Positions 6,865-15,166 of a DNA stretch of 20,790 nucleotides are shown in pieces. Source of the stretch: Anaerolineaceae bacterium (GTDB lineage: Bacteria > Chloroflexota > Anaerolineae > Anaerolineales > Anaerolineaceae); contig DMDF01000055.1 of the NCBI GenBank assembly GCA_003446605.1, positions 1 through 20,790 on the forward strand. Direction: 5' to 3'. How positions within the stretch are numbered: the first letter of the stretch is position 1; the number at the start of each line of letters is the position of its first letter. A program made the position numbers and the translations under genes. The notes under the pieces are model-generated. The model saw nothing but the letters and a program-made list of their open reading frames with translations. It was not told the DNA's origin and made no database searches.

Positions 6865-9255
6865 ATGCATGCTTCTTTCATTGAACTTTTAAAGTATTTA
6901 AAGTTAGAAACCACAAAAGGGTTCAACAATAAAGCCATTGTGGGGGGATTTGAGCGCCTCCTTCCGATCTGGCAGGAAAAAGCCATTGCTGAAGGAGCCG
7001 ACAGCAATCTAATTTCACAGATTGTTATTTTAATGCAGCCTTATGACGAGAGTTCCCTCGAATCTAGAAAAAACATTATTCATTCTGTGGTAGCGCTTCT
7101 CAAAGAAGACGATAGGGAAAAAGAATCGGCACATATACAAGGATCGACCCCTAAAAAATCAGTACCTTCAGAACCCTATCAACCCAGAGCAGTTTTTGCC
7201 CCTCTTACAGTTATCCAGGGTATTGGCGACAAAATGGCATTGAAGTTGAAAAAGCTCGGACTGGATACCATTTATGATCTACTCCATTATTATCCCCGTC
7301 GTTATAATGATTATTCCCAGCTTACCCCGATTCGTGATCTTCAATTTGGGGAAGAAGTCACCATCAGCGGTTCTGTACAATCGATCCAAAAGCGCAATGC
7401 GAAAAACAGCCGCCTACAGCTTGTAGAATGCATGATCAGTGATGGAACAGGGAGTCTGTGGGTTACCTGGTTCAACCAACCCTGGCTTACCAATCGCTTG
7501 AATATCGGGACACACATCGTCTGTTCCGGCAAAATAGATACCTATTTAGGGCGACTGTGTTTGAATAATCCTGAATGGGAACCGATCAACGCCGAGCACC
7601 TTCACACCAACCGCATTGTCCCTGTATATTCCCTCACAGCAGGCATCCAGCAGAAATGGCTGCGCGAAAGAATTTACCAGGCTATCACTTTTTGGACGCA
7701 ACGGATCCGGGATTATCTTCCGGAGAACATCCTCCAGCAAGAAAAACTGCTCTCACTCAATGATGCCCTGAACGGTATTCATTTCCCTTCCGATCACGAA
7801 AATCTGCATCGATCCATTGAGAGATTATCTTTTGATGAAGTATTTCTGATGCAGTTGGGGTATGCCAGACAAAAAGCGGATTGGAATTCTCTTTCCGCTC
7901 ATCCATATCAAATAGAAGATGACATTCTTCAAAAAGAGATAAGCGCACTTCCCTATGAGCTTACAGAATCACAGATGCAATCACTGGCTGAGATTCGGAG
8001 TGATCTTTCATCAGGCAAACTCATGAATCGCCTGCTCCAGGGTGACGTTGGAGCAGGCAAAACTGTGGTCGCTCGTTTTGCGATGGAAATTATTGTTCGC
8101 GCAGGAAAACAGACTGCCTTTTTAGCCCCGACTGCATTATTGGCACAACAACACTATCAAACTTTGCTTTCCATGTTCCTGCAAGATGGTATTCTTTCGC
8201 AGGAAGAAATCATTTGTCTGCTTGGAGCCACGCCTGAAAAGGAAAAGCAGAAGATTCGAAAGGAACTTGCTTCGGGTTCAATTAAAGTCATTGTGGGAAC
8301 GCATGCCTTACTCGAAGATCCGGTTGAGTTTCAAGACTTGCAGATGGTGGTCATTGATGAACAGCATCGTTTTGGCGTTGCACAACGGGCGGCAATTCGC
8401 GCAAAAGGGGACAACCCACATATCCTTATCATGTCTGCCACTCCCATCCCACGTTCGCTCAATCTGACCATTCATGGGGATCTTGATGTTTCCACACTTT
8501 CTGACATGCCGGGAGGTAGAATTCCGGTGGCAACCTATGTGCTCCATCCACAGCAAAAAGAGATCGCATACGAAAAGATCCGCACTCAGGTTCAGTCAGG
8601 GTATCAAGCGTTTGTTGTTTATCCCCAAATTGATAGCGATGAGGATGAACCCAACAACCTGGCTGTGACGACCGGGTACACTGAATTGGAGAAAAATATT
8701 TTCCCCGATTTTCGCATTGGACTTCTCCATGGAAAATTGAAGCAAGAAGAAAAAGATACTATCATGGAGCAATTCCGTCGCCAAGAACTGGATATCCTGG
8801 CATCCACGACTGTAATCGAAGTAGGCATGGATATCCCCAACGCCACGATCATCCTCATTGAAGGTGCTAACCGCTTTGGATTAGCCCAATTGCACCAGTT
8901 GCGTGGTCGTGTTGGTCGCGGTGAAGTGGCTTCTTTTTGCTATCTCATCCCGGAAGAAGATAATTCCATTGAAAATGAACGCCTGAGAAAGATGACCGAA
9001 ACCAATGATGGCTTTGCATTGGCTGAGTTCGATTTGAAAACACGTGGTCCAGGCGATTTCTTCGGCACTCGCCAATCAGGATATAGGGGATTGAAATTAG
9101 CAAATATATCTGATATAAAGCTAATAACTCGAGCTCGATCACAAGCAGAAGCTCTACTAAAACGCGATCCAGATTTAGTATTGGAAGAGAATCAAGCGCT
9201 GCGATACGAATTTGACCATCTTTGGAATAATACAACAAACGGAGAATTGAGTTAA
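6865..9255 (+). CDS. recG: ATP-dependent DNA helicase RecG
   Basis: RecG remodels stalled replication forks and branch-migrates Holliday junctions. At 796 residues it is about 100 longer than the common 690-residue form. The surplus is an N-terminal helical region (residues 1 to about 110) ahead of the I-G-D-K-M-A-L-K-L-K-K-L-G helix-hairpin-helix and P-R-R-Y-N-D-Y, which mark the usual start. The wedge (OB) domain follows. The helicase part has Walker A G-D-V-G-A-G-K-T (393-400), the D-E-Q-H box (498-501) followed by R-F-G-V-A-Q-R, and S-A-T-P-I-P-R-S. A Q-L-R-G-R-V-G-R motif VI and a RecG C-terminal domain with R-G-P-G-D-F-F-G-T-R-Q-S-G are also present. All motifs look intact. coaD follows after 3 nt. 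Confidence 0.97.
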   Translation: MHASFIELLKYLKLETTKGFNNKAIVGGFERLLPIWQEKAIAEGADSNLISQIVILMQPYDESSLESRKNIIHSVVALLKEDDREKESAHIQGSTPKKSVPSEPYQPRAVFAPLTVIQGIGDKMALKLKKLGLDTIYDLLHYYPRRYNDYSQLTPIRDLQFGEEVTISGSVQSIQKRNAKNSRLQLVECMISDGTGSLWVTWFNQPWLTNRLNIGTHIVCSGKIDTYLGRLCLNNPEWEPINAEHLHTNRIVPVYSLTAGIQQKWLRERIYQAITFWTQRIRDYLPENILQQEKLLSLNDALNGIHFPSDHENLHRSIERLSFDEVFLMQLGYARQKADWNSLSAHPYQIEDDILQKEISALPYELTESQMQSLAEIRSDLSSGKLMNRLLQGDVGAGKTVVARFAMEIIVRAGKQTAFLAPTALLAQQHYQTLLSMFLQDGILSQEEIICLLGATPEKEKQKIRKELASGSIKVIVGTHALLEDPVEFQDLQMVVIDEQHRFGVAQRAAIRAKGDNPHILIMSATPIPRSLNLTIHGDLDVSTLSDMPGGRIPVATYVLHPQQKEIAYEKIRTQVQSGYQAFVVYPQIDSDEDEPNNLAVTTGYTELEKNIFPDFRIGLLHGKLKQEEKDTIMEQFRRQELDILASTTVIEVGMDIPNATIILIEGANRFGLAQLHQLRGRVGRGEVASFCYLIPEEDNSIENERLRKMTETNDGFALAEFDLKTRGPGDFFGTRQSGYRGLKLANISDIKLITRARSQAEALLKRDPDLVLEENQALRYEFDHLWNNTTNGELS

Positions 9256-9258
9256 ACC

Positions 9259-9780
9259 ATGACAAAAGCAATCTTTCCAGGCACATTCGACCCGATCCAT
9301 TATGGGCATATCGATATCGCGTTACGCGCTGCCCGCTTGTTCGAAACACTGTATATTGCGGTATACGATCGCCCTCTAAAATCACTGCTTTTTTCTCCAA
9401 AAGAACGCATCGATCTTGTAAAACGCAGCTTTGATCAACCTAATATCGAGATTATCGGATATGACATGCTGACAGTCGACCTCTGCAAGAAAGTGGGAGC
9501 ATCGGTAATTGTACGTGGATTACGAGTCTTTTCGGATTTTGAGTATGAATTTCGTATGGCACTGGCAAACAATCGTTTAGCTCCTGATATTGACGTAGTG
9601 GCGTTCATCACCAGCGAAAAGCACACATTTCTTTCTTCCTCCACCGTGCGTGAGATTGCATCCCTAGATGGCGATGTAAGCAGTATGGTACCACCGCATG
9701 TGATTACCGCATTGGATGTAAAATTAAAGAAAATAGATAAAGAACACAGACATACTTATTCAACCTCTTTGAGGGATTAG
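9259..9780 (+). CDS. coaD: Phosphopantetheine adenylyltransferase
   Basis: The enzyme transfers AMP from ATP to 4'-phosphopantetheine, the penultimate step of coenzyme A synthesis, in the cytoplasm. The protein has 173 residues against the usual 160, with the extra ones in a polar C-terminal tail. The nucleotidyltransferase signature is G-T-F-D-P-I-H-Y-G-H (8-17), with H14 and H17 as the T/HxGH histidines. V-R-G-L-R-V-F-S-D-F-E-Y-E (substrate binding) and the end motif S-S-S-T-V-R-E (the usual ISSS-type motif) are present. It starts 3 nt after recG stops, so the two are probably co-transcribed. The next gene starts 17 nt after coaD, as in many genomes where a coiled-coil protein follows. Confidence 0.97.
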   Translation: MTKAIFPGTFDPIHYGHIDIALRAARLFETLYIAVYDRPLKSLLFSPKERIDLVKRSFDQPNIEIIGYDMLTVDLCKKVGASVIVRGLRVFSDFEYEFRMALANNRLAPDIDVVAFITSEKHTFLSSSTVREIASLDGDVSSMVPPHVITALDVKLKKIDKEHRHTYSTSLRD

Positions 9781-9797
9781 CTAACAAGGAAACCAGT

Positions 9798-10316
9798 ATG
9801 GACATTTTACATTTGATTGATCAACTGGAAGAATTATTCAATGAAAGCAAGGCTGTTCCGCTGACAAATGATGTAATAATCAAAGAGGATCGTTTGCTTG
9901 ATTTGATTGACCAAATGCGTTTATCCATACCGGAAGAAGTTAAAAAATCACAACAGATCCTCAATCAGAAAGAAAGAGTGCTTGCACAAGCACAGGAAGA
10001 AGCCACCCGCACCATCAATCTGGCTCGTGAAAAAAGCGTGGAGATGGTTAATCGAGATGGCATTGTGGAATCTGCGCGATTGAAAGCTGACCAGATCATC
10101 AGAAGAGCTGAGGAGCAAAGCAGCATGATTAAAGCGGATGCAGATGAATATGCAGTAGAAACTTTGCGAAATCTCAAAGTTGAGTTAGAGAAAATTCTCC
10201 TACAGGTCAATAATGGAATTAAAGCCCTTGAGGAAGATATTCCCCTGACTGAAAATAAGACCAATTCTCAATTCGTTGAGGGGTATAAAGATATATCTAG
10301 CACCTCATCCAAATGA
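9798..10316 (+). CDS. Coiled-coil protein (ATP-synthase b/DivIVA-like, function unknown)
   Basis: This 172-residue protein is mostly helical and highly charged. Residues about 45-145 form a heptad-like coiled coil rich in Glu, Lys, Arg, Gln and Ala, including A-Q-A-Q-E-E-A and A-D-Q-I-I-R-R-A-E-E-Q. This resembles the stator-b or DivIVA-like proteins often annotated simply as ATPase. There is no transmembrane segment or catalytic motif. An AAGGA ribosome-binding site sits upstream of the ATG. The gene follows coaD by 17 nt and its last 49 nt overlap the 3' end of lon on the other strand. A structural or scaffolding role in the envelope or divisome is conceivable but not shown; I do not assign a function. 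Confidence 0.75.
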   Translation: MDILHLIDQLEELFNESKAVPLTNDVIIKEDRLLDLIDQMRLSIPEEVKKSQQILNQKERVLAQAQEEATRTINLAREKSVEMVNRDGIVESARLKADQIIRRAEEQSSMIKADADEYAVETLRNLKVELEKILLQVNNGIKALEEDIPLTENKTNSQFVEGYKDISSTSSK

Positions 10317-12667
10317 TCAACTTTGATGATCTCCAGTTCTTTCAAGGCTGATTCCGGAATCTCAACCAGGTCTTTTTCATTCTTTCGTGGAATGATTATT
10401 CGTTTAATCCCCGCCCTTCGTGCAGCGGTGAGTTTTTCACGAATCCCTCCCACAGGCAAAACCTTCCCACGCAGGGTGATCTCACCGGTCATTCCGATAT
10501 CCTTGTAAACTTTTCTTCTTGTCAAAGCTGAAACCAGCGCAGTAGCAATGGTTGTTCCTGCACTTGGTCCATCCTTGGGGATAGCACCTTCTGGAATATG
10601 AATATGGATATCAATCTTTTCAAAATCAATCTTTTTTATTTTTAGATCTGTGGTCTTTGATTTTAGATAAGAAAGGGCAGCCTGAGCTGATTCCTGCATT
10701 ACGTTACCGACCTGTCCGGTGATTTGCAGGTTCCCTTTTCCATCGGTTATGAGCACTTCCACCGGCATGATTTCACCACCATTTTCAGTCCATGCAATCG
10801 CAACCGCAGTTCCAATCTCATCTTCCTTCTCTGCTTCAAAAAAGAAATATTTGGGAGGTCCCAGACATTCTTCGATCAAGGATGGCGTGATTTCAGCAGG
10901 TTTCTCACCGGTTTCAGTGAATTGGCGAGCGATTTTTCTGAAAATCTTGCCGATCTCTCTTTCAAGATTACGAACCCCTGCTTCATAGGTATAATCGCGG
11001 ATAATCTTACTTAAGCTTGCAGTATCTAAAAATAAATCCAGATCTTCTACGCCGTTCTCTTCTTTCTGGCGAGGAGTCAGGAATTTTTTTGCGATCTCGA
11101 CCTTTTCCTCTTCGATGTAACCGGGAAATTCTATGATTTCCATTCTGTCCAATAAAGCGGGTGGTATGGAATCGGTGCTGTTAGCAGTAGTGATGAACAG
11201 AATTCTGGAAAGATCATAAGGTAGTTCAAGGTAATGATCGGAGAACGCATAATTTTGTTCGCGATCAAGCACTTCCAGCAAGGCTGCCGATGGATCACCG
11301 CGAAAATCGTTGCCGATCTTATCAACCTCATCCAGCATGAAAACGGGGTTAATGGTGCCTGCTCGCTTCATGGTTTGGATCACGCGCCCGGGCAAAGCAC
11401 CAATATAAGTACGTCTATGACCCCGGATCTCTGCTTCATCCCGCACACCCCCCAAACTCAATCGCACGAATTTTCTCCCCAGGGATTGGGCTATTGATTT
11501 CCCCAAGGATGTCTTCCCGGTGCCAGGAGGACCGACAAAACACAGAATTGGTTGTCTTGAATTTTCCTTTCCGAGACTTTCCACTGCCAGGTATTCCAGA
11601 ATACGATCTTTTGCTTTTTCCAGACCATAATGATTTTCTGTTAGTACAGAAATGGCATGTTTGATATCCAGATTATCTTCGGTTCGCTCTGACCAGGGTA
11701 AATCGATAATCCAATCCAAATAATTACGGATAATACCCATTTCAGGTGAAAAAGATGGTCCTTCTTTAAGACGACTCAGTTCTTTGTTGGCAACCTTCTT
11801 CACTTCATCGGGCAGGTGCAATTTAGCAAGTTTTTGCTGATAATCAATGATCTCCTGTTCCCATATATCCCTTTCCCCCAATTCCATCTGAATGGCTTTT
11901 ATCTGCTCGCGTAAATAGAATTCTCGTTGATTTTTGTCAACTTCCCGTTGTACTTTGCTGTGTAAATCGTCTTCTATCCGCAATACATCCAATTCTTGCG
12001 CCAAACTCTGGTTAATGAATTGCAAGCGTTCATTAATATTTACTAATTGCAAAATGCTGACACGTTTTTCAAAAGGTAATGAGATAGCACTTGCAATGAC
12101 ATCTGCTTGCCAGTCTATCTCAGAAATGCTCATAACATACACGCTGATATCTTCCGGTAAGCTGCGGTCAAGCTGAACGCATTGGTTAAATAAATCCAAT
12201 GTGATATTTCCAAGCGCTTTGGTCTTTTTTTCATACATGAGATAAGGTTCAACAGGAATAGCTGTTACATAACAGCCATCATCCCTTTCAGCCACTTCGT
12301 TAATTACTACTCTTCTTCTTCCCTGAATGAGCGCAGAATAATTCCCTTCCCCGATGCCGATCACATTCCCAATCGCAAATTCAATGCCGATTTCAAAATA
12401 CTCATCCCCCGCATTATTCTTGATCATCCCTATCAAAGTAGAATTTTTCTCTAAAACTTCTCCGATAATACGTAGATCATCTGGGTCAGAAATGAATATC
12501 GGTGAGATCATCTTGGGGAAGATAATGAAGTCTTTCAAAACCAATGCTTTGGAATGGATCGTTCCGTTTTTGTCGGGATGTAAATTGGGTATTTCGTTTA
12601 ATTCATCGGATCGCTGTAGCAATACCGCGGAAATTTGATCTCTAGTATTATCTGAATCACCAGTCAT
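10268..12667 (-). CDS. lon: ATP-dependent protease La (Lon)
   Basis: Lon degrades misfolded and regulatory proteins in the cytoplasm. At 799 residues it has normal family length. The N-terminal substrate-binding domain begins near residue 38 with a K-A-L-V-L-K-D stretch. The AAA+ module has Walker A G-P-P-G-T-G-K-T (379-386) and Walker B F-M-L-D-E-V-D-K (443-450). The C-terminal protease domain has the catalytic dyad S702 in P-K-D-G-P-S-A-G and K745 in G-I-R-E-K-L. All key residues are present. The ATG directly follows the folC stop codon, and the ribosome-binding site AAGGAG lies inside the folC end, so the two are co-translated. The 3' end overlaps the coiled-coil gene tail-to-tail by 49 nt. 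Confidence 0.98.
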   Translation of the reverse strand: MTGDSDNTRDQISAVLLQRSDELNEIPNLHPDKNGTIHSKALVLKDFIIFPKMISPIFISDPDDLRIIGEVLEKNSTLIGMIKNNAGDEYFEIGIEFAIGNVIGIGEGNYSALIQGRRRVVINEVAERDDGCYVTAIPVEPYLMYEKKTKALGNITLDLFNQCVQLDRSLPEDISVYVMSISEIDWQADVIASAISLPFEKRVSILQLVNINERLQFINQSLAQELDVLRIEDDLHSKVQREVDKNQREFYLREQIKAIQMELGERDIWEQEIIDYQQKLAKLHLPDEVKKVANKELSRLKEGPSFSPEMGIIRNYLDWIIDLPWSERTEDNLDIKHAISVLTENHYGLEKAKDRILEYLAVESLGKENSRQPILCFVGPPGTGKTSLGKSIAQSLGRKFVRLSLGGVRDEAEIRGHRRTYIGALPGRVIQTMKRAGTINPVFMLDEVDKIGNDFRGDPSAALLEVLDREQNYAFSDHYLELPYDLSRILFITTANSTDSIPPALLDRMEIIEFPGYIEEEKVEIAKKFLTPRQKEENGVEDLDLFLDTASLSKIIRDYTYEAGVRNLEREIGKIFRKIARQFTETGEKPAEITPSLIEECLGPPKYFFFEAEKEDEIGTAVAIAWTENGGEIMPVEVLITDGKGNLQITGQVGNVMQESAQAALSYLKSKTTDLKIKKIDFEKIDIHIHIPEGAIPKDGPSAGTTIATALVSALTRRKVYKDIGMTGEITLRGKVLPVGGIREKLTAARRAGIKRIIIPRKNEKDLVEIPESALKELEIIKVDHLDEVLDISLYPSTN

Positions 12668-14035
12668 CTATATGGCTTTCTCCTTGTACATCTCAAACCA
12701 CGTTTTTCGTATAGCAGCTGCGATAAAGATACTACCGCTGGCTAAAATGATATCTCCATCCTTTGATTCATGTAAAGCAAATTCCAATGCTTTTTGAATA
12801 TCCTCAATGATAATTGTATCGCATAGCGGTGAGGTGATTAATTTCTGCATGCTTATGGGATCCGCTGCACGTGGGTGTATTGATTTCGTGAAGATGATCA
12901 TCTTCGAGATCTGTGCAAAATTGCGCAGCATGCCTGCGATATCTTTATCCTCAGAGGCTCCAAATATTAGAGTGAGCTTTTGCTGAGGAAATAATTCGTG
13001 AATTGTATCAATCAATCGTAGAGAAGATTCATAATTATGGGCAGCATCAATAATGACATAAGGTTGTTGCTGTAAAATTTCAAAACGTCCTGGCCATTTA
13101 ACATGTTGAAATCCGTCTTTAATATTGTTATTAGAAATAGAATAGCCTTTTTCCTGCAGTATTTTAAGGGCACAAAAAGCGGTACCGGCATTTTCCATTT
13201 GATGTTTTCCCAAAAGTGGAATTTTAATGCGGATGCTTTCCTTCTCATCCACTGTACTCTTATCTAAAAAGAATTTTGGAAATGAAATATCGAAATCCTG
13301 GAATTCCAATTGGGAAGTTCTTGTTGTGTACTCCAATAGATCAGCGCTTTGGAATAGCGGCGCACCCACAGTCTGAGATTTTTCCTTAAAAACTTGCATG
13401 ACGGATGATTTTTGGGGAGAAACTACAACTGGAATACCTTCTTTAATAATTCCGGCTTTTTCGCCAGCAATGGCTTCTACGGTGTCACCAAGAATTGCCG
13501 TATGATCGAGAGAAATGGACGCGATCACCGAGATTTCTGGTGTAATGATATTGGTTGCGTCTAATCTCCCCCCCAATCCTACTTCGATCACACCAAAATC
13601 AATTTTTTTCTTCATGAAATGCTGAAATGCAATGGCAGTTGTGATTTCAAAGGTTGTCAGTCCATGTATCTCTTGGATAACCTGGTAAATTTCATTAACC
13701 ACTTCCAGGAAATCCTCTCTGGTAATTGAGATGCCATTTATCTGAATTCGTTCGGTGTAATCCAACATGTGGGGAGATGAATAAAAGCCGGTGCAGTAAC
13801 CCGCACTTACCAGTATCGAAGAAATCATCGCAGAGATAGACCCTTTCCCCTTCGTCCCAGCTACATGAATGGTCTTGTAAGCCTTTTGAGGATTACCCAA
13901 ACGTTGCATAAATTGAAACATGCGCTCCAGGTTGAATACTTCTTCAGAATAGCGTTGCTGTTTGGTAAAACTGAAATCTATTTTCGAATAAATAAAATCC
14001 AATGCCTGGTCGTAAGTAGTAAAATGAGCTTTCAT
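12668..14035 (-). CDS. folC: Folylpolyglutamate synthase / dihydrofolate synthase
   Basis: The enzyme adds glutamate to folates and, in many bacteria, also to dihydropteroate. The 455-residue sequence has the Mur-ligase-like P-loop H-V-A-G-T-K-G-K-G-S (57-66). It also has E-V-G-L-G-G-R-L-D-A-T-N, S-L-D-H-T-A-I-L-G-D-T and A-G-E-K-A-G-I-I-K in the central domain. The C-terminal domain shows I-I-D-A-A-H-N, typical for FolC. The length fits a bifunctional enzyme, but whether it has both activities cannot be read from sequence alone. The stop codon touches the start of lon. A possible leaderless -10 box lies just upstream of the start codon, in the divergent region shared with the DUF503 gene. 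Confidence 0.95.
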   Translation of the reverse strand: MKAHFTTYDQALDFIYSKIDFSFTKQQRYSEEVFNLERMFQFMQRLGNPQKAYKTIHVAGTKGKGSISAMISSILVSAGYCTGFYSSPHMLDYTERIQINGISITREDFLEVVNEIYQVIQEIHGLTTFEITTAIAFQHFMKKKIDFGVIEVGLGGRLDATNIITPEISVIASISLDHTAILGDTVEAIAGEKAGIIKEGIPVVVSPQKSSVMQVFKEKSQTVGAPLFQSADLLEYTTRTSQLEFQDFDISFPKFFLDKSTVDEKESIRIKIPLLGKHQMENAGTAFCALKILQEKGYSISNNNIKDGFQHVKWPGRFEILQQQPYVIIDAAHNYESSLRLIDTIHELFPQQKLTLIFGASEDKDIAGMLRNFAQISKMIIFTKSIHPRAADPISMQKLITSPLCDTIIIEDIQKALEFALHESKDGDIILASGSIFIAAAIRKTWFEMYKEKAI

Positions 14036-14041
14036 AATTCA

Positions 14042-14047
14042 ATCTTA
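14042..14047 (-). promoter_or_regulatory. Candidate -10 box for folC-lon
   Basis: On the minus strand TAAGAT (14047 to 14042) ends 6 nt before the folC ATG at 14035. No Shine-Dalgarno sequence precedes that ATG. Transcription starting at the ATG would give a leaderless message. No clear -35 hexamer is seen at 17 nt. Confidence 0.35.
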
Positions 14048-14068
14048 CTATTAATCAGCCTGAACGAC

Positions 14069-14074
14069 TATAAT
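14069..14074 (+). promoter_or_regulatory. Perfect -10 box for the DUF503 to SPOUT cluster
   Basis: TATAAT at 14069-14074 matches the consensus exactly and ends 8 nt before the DUF503 ATG at 14083, so the transcript probably starts within a few nt of the start codon. A weak -35 candidate, TTACTA, lies at 14045-14050 with 18-nt spacing. The folC promoter candidate on the other strand overlaps the same 47-nt gap. Confidence 0.5.
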
Positions 14075-14082
14075 TTACCACG

Positions 14083-14367
14083 ATGCATATTGGAATTCTG
14101 ACTTTCCAACTAAAATTAGGTGATTCACATTCACTGAAATCAAAACGATCGCAGATAAAACCGTTTGTAAATCACATGCATAAGAAATTCAACATTTCCA
14201 TATCAGAGATTGATTTGTTAGAGGTATGGGATCGCAGCGTAATTGGGTGCGTTATAGTAGGCAACGAAAAACGGTTTCTGGATAGTAGCCTGAAGAAAAT
14301 TTATAATTACATGCAGTCAACATTTTTAGATATTGAGTTTTTTGATGAAAAATTTGAAATTTGGTAG
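14083..14367 (+). CDS. DUF503 family protein (YlxP-like)
   Basis: This 94-residue protein begins M-H-I-G-I-L-T-F-Q-L-K-L and continues S-H-S-L-K-S-K-R-S, the typical DUF503 start. The middle contains N-I-S-I-S-E-I-D-L-L-E-V-W-D-R-S, close to the family pattern of V-S-V-A-E-V-D-x-x-D-x-W. The family has small single-domain members of unknown function, usually found with nusA, infB and rbfA in translation operons. Here it instead heads the SDR/radical SAM/RNA methylase cluster, 4 nt before the SDR gene. It is preceded by a perfect TATAAT box but no ribosome-binding site. Confidence 0.88.
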   Translation: MHIGILTFQLKLGDSHSLKSKRSQIKPFVNHMHKKFNISISEIDLLEVWDRSVIGCVIVGNEKRFLDSSLKKIYNYMQSTFLDIEFFDEKFEIW

Positions 14368-14371
14368 GTAA

Positions 14372-15166
14372 ATGATGGATCTTTTACTCGATGGAAAAAT
14401 AGCGCTGGTGACCGGCTCCAGCCGTGGACTGGGATTCGCAACCGCCAAGCTGTTGGTGCAGGAAGGTGCAATAGTGATTATCAATGGGCGGGATACAACC
14501 CAATTAGCGAAAGCCAAAGAGGGGCTGGATTTAAATTCGCATGCACAGGTTATGGCAGTACCAGGAGATGTTACAGATCCTTCTTTCGCGGATAAAGTTA
14601 TTAATGAGATCCAGTTTCGTTTTGGTGGATTGGACATTCTTATCACCAACGCAGGCGGACCACCCGCAGGCAGACTGGATGATTTCAGCGATGTGGATTG
14701 GCTGCTAGCTTTCCAATCCACATTTCTCAGCCATGTACGGCTTATCAAGGCAGCAAAACCACTTCTTGCTCGTTCCTCAACCCCCAGCATACTTACCGTC
14801 ACGTCTGCTGCAGTAAAACAACCGATGGAAAACATGATTCTTTCTAATTCCATCCGCTCTGCAACTGTTGGAATGACAAAAACGCTGGCTAATGAATTGG
14901 GACCGGAAGGCATTCGTGTTAACTCCATTTTACCCGGCTGGACAGCCACCGAACGTGTTCAGAATCTCATGTCCATTCGTGCTACGCAAAACAACACTTC
15001 TATTGATGAGGAATTATATAAACAAGCTCAGGCATCTCCTCTAAAAAGAATTGGAAAACCTGAGGAATTCGCTCGCGCCGCTGTGTTTCTGGTTTCACCC
15101 GCTGCGTCTTATATTACAGGTGTTATGTTGACGGTGGATGGCGGCTTGAATAAAGGACTTTTATAA
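14372..15166 (+). CDS. Short-chain dehydrogenase/reductase relative with altered active site
   Basis: This 264-residue protein is a classical-length SDR with a Rossmann fold. The nucleotide-binding motif T-G-S-S-R-G-L-G is at 14-21, N-A-G-G at 93-96, and P-G-W near 188-190 with V-D-G-G-L-N near the C-terminus. The active-site serine is S145. At the position of the catalytic tyrosine there is S158, and at that of the lysine there is R162 (M-I-L-S-N-S-I-R), so the usual Y-x-x-x-K motif is absent. Related FabG-like SDRs with a similar replacement exist, but their reaction is not clear to me. The gene follows DUF503 after 4 nt and its stop touches the TTG start of the next gene. M1 (14372) and M2 (14375) are equally good starts. 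Confidence 0.88.
   Translation: MMDLLLDGKIALVTGSSRGLGFATAKLLVQEGAIVIINGRDTTQLAKAKEGLDLNSHAQVMAVPGDVTDPSFADKVINEIQFRFGGLDILITNAGGPPAGRLDDFSDVDWLLAFQSTFLSHVRLIKAAKPLLARSSTPSILTVTSAAVKQPMENMILSNSIRSATVGMTKTLANELGPEGIRVNSILPGWTATERVQNLMSIRATQNNTSIDEELYKQAQASPLKRIGKPEEFARAAVFLVSPAASYITGVMLTVDGGLNKGLL

Noticed and set aside
10719..11014. Overlapping plus-strand frames inside lon
   Set aside because: They are complementary shadows of the Lon protease gene, whose AAA+ and protease motifs are complete in the minus-strand frame.
14326..14949. Minus-strand frame of 207 codons
   Set aside because: It is the antisense of the SDR gene and the end of DUF503; both have clear motifs on the plus strand.
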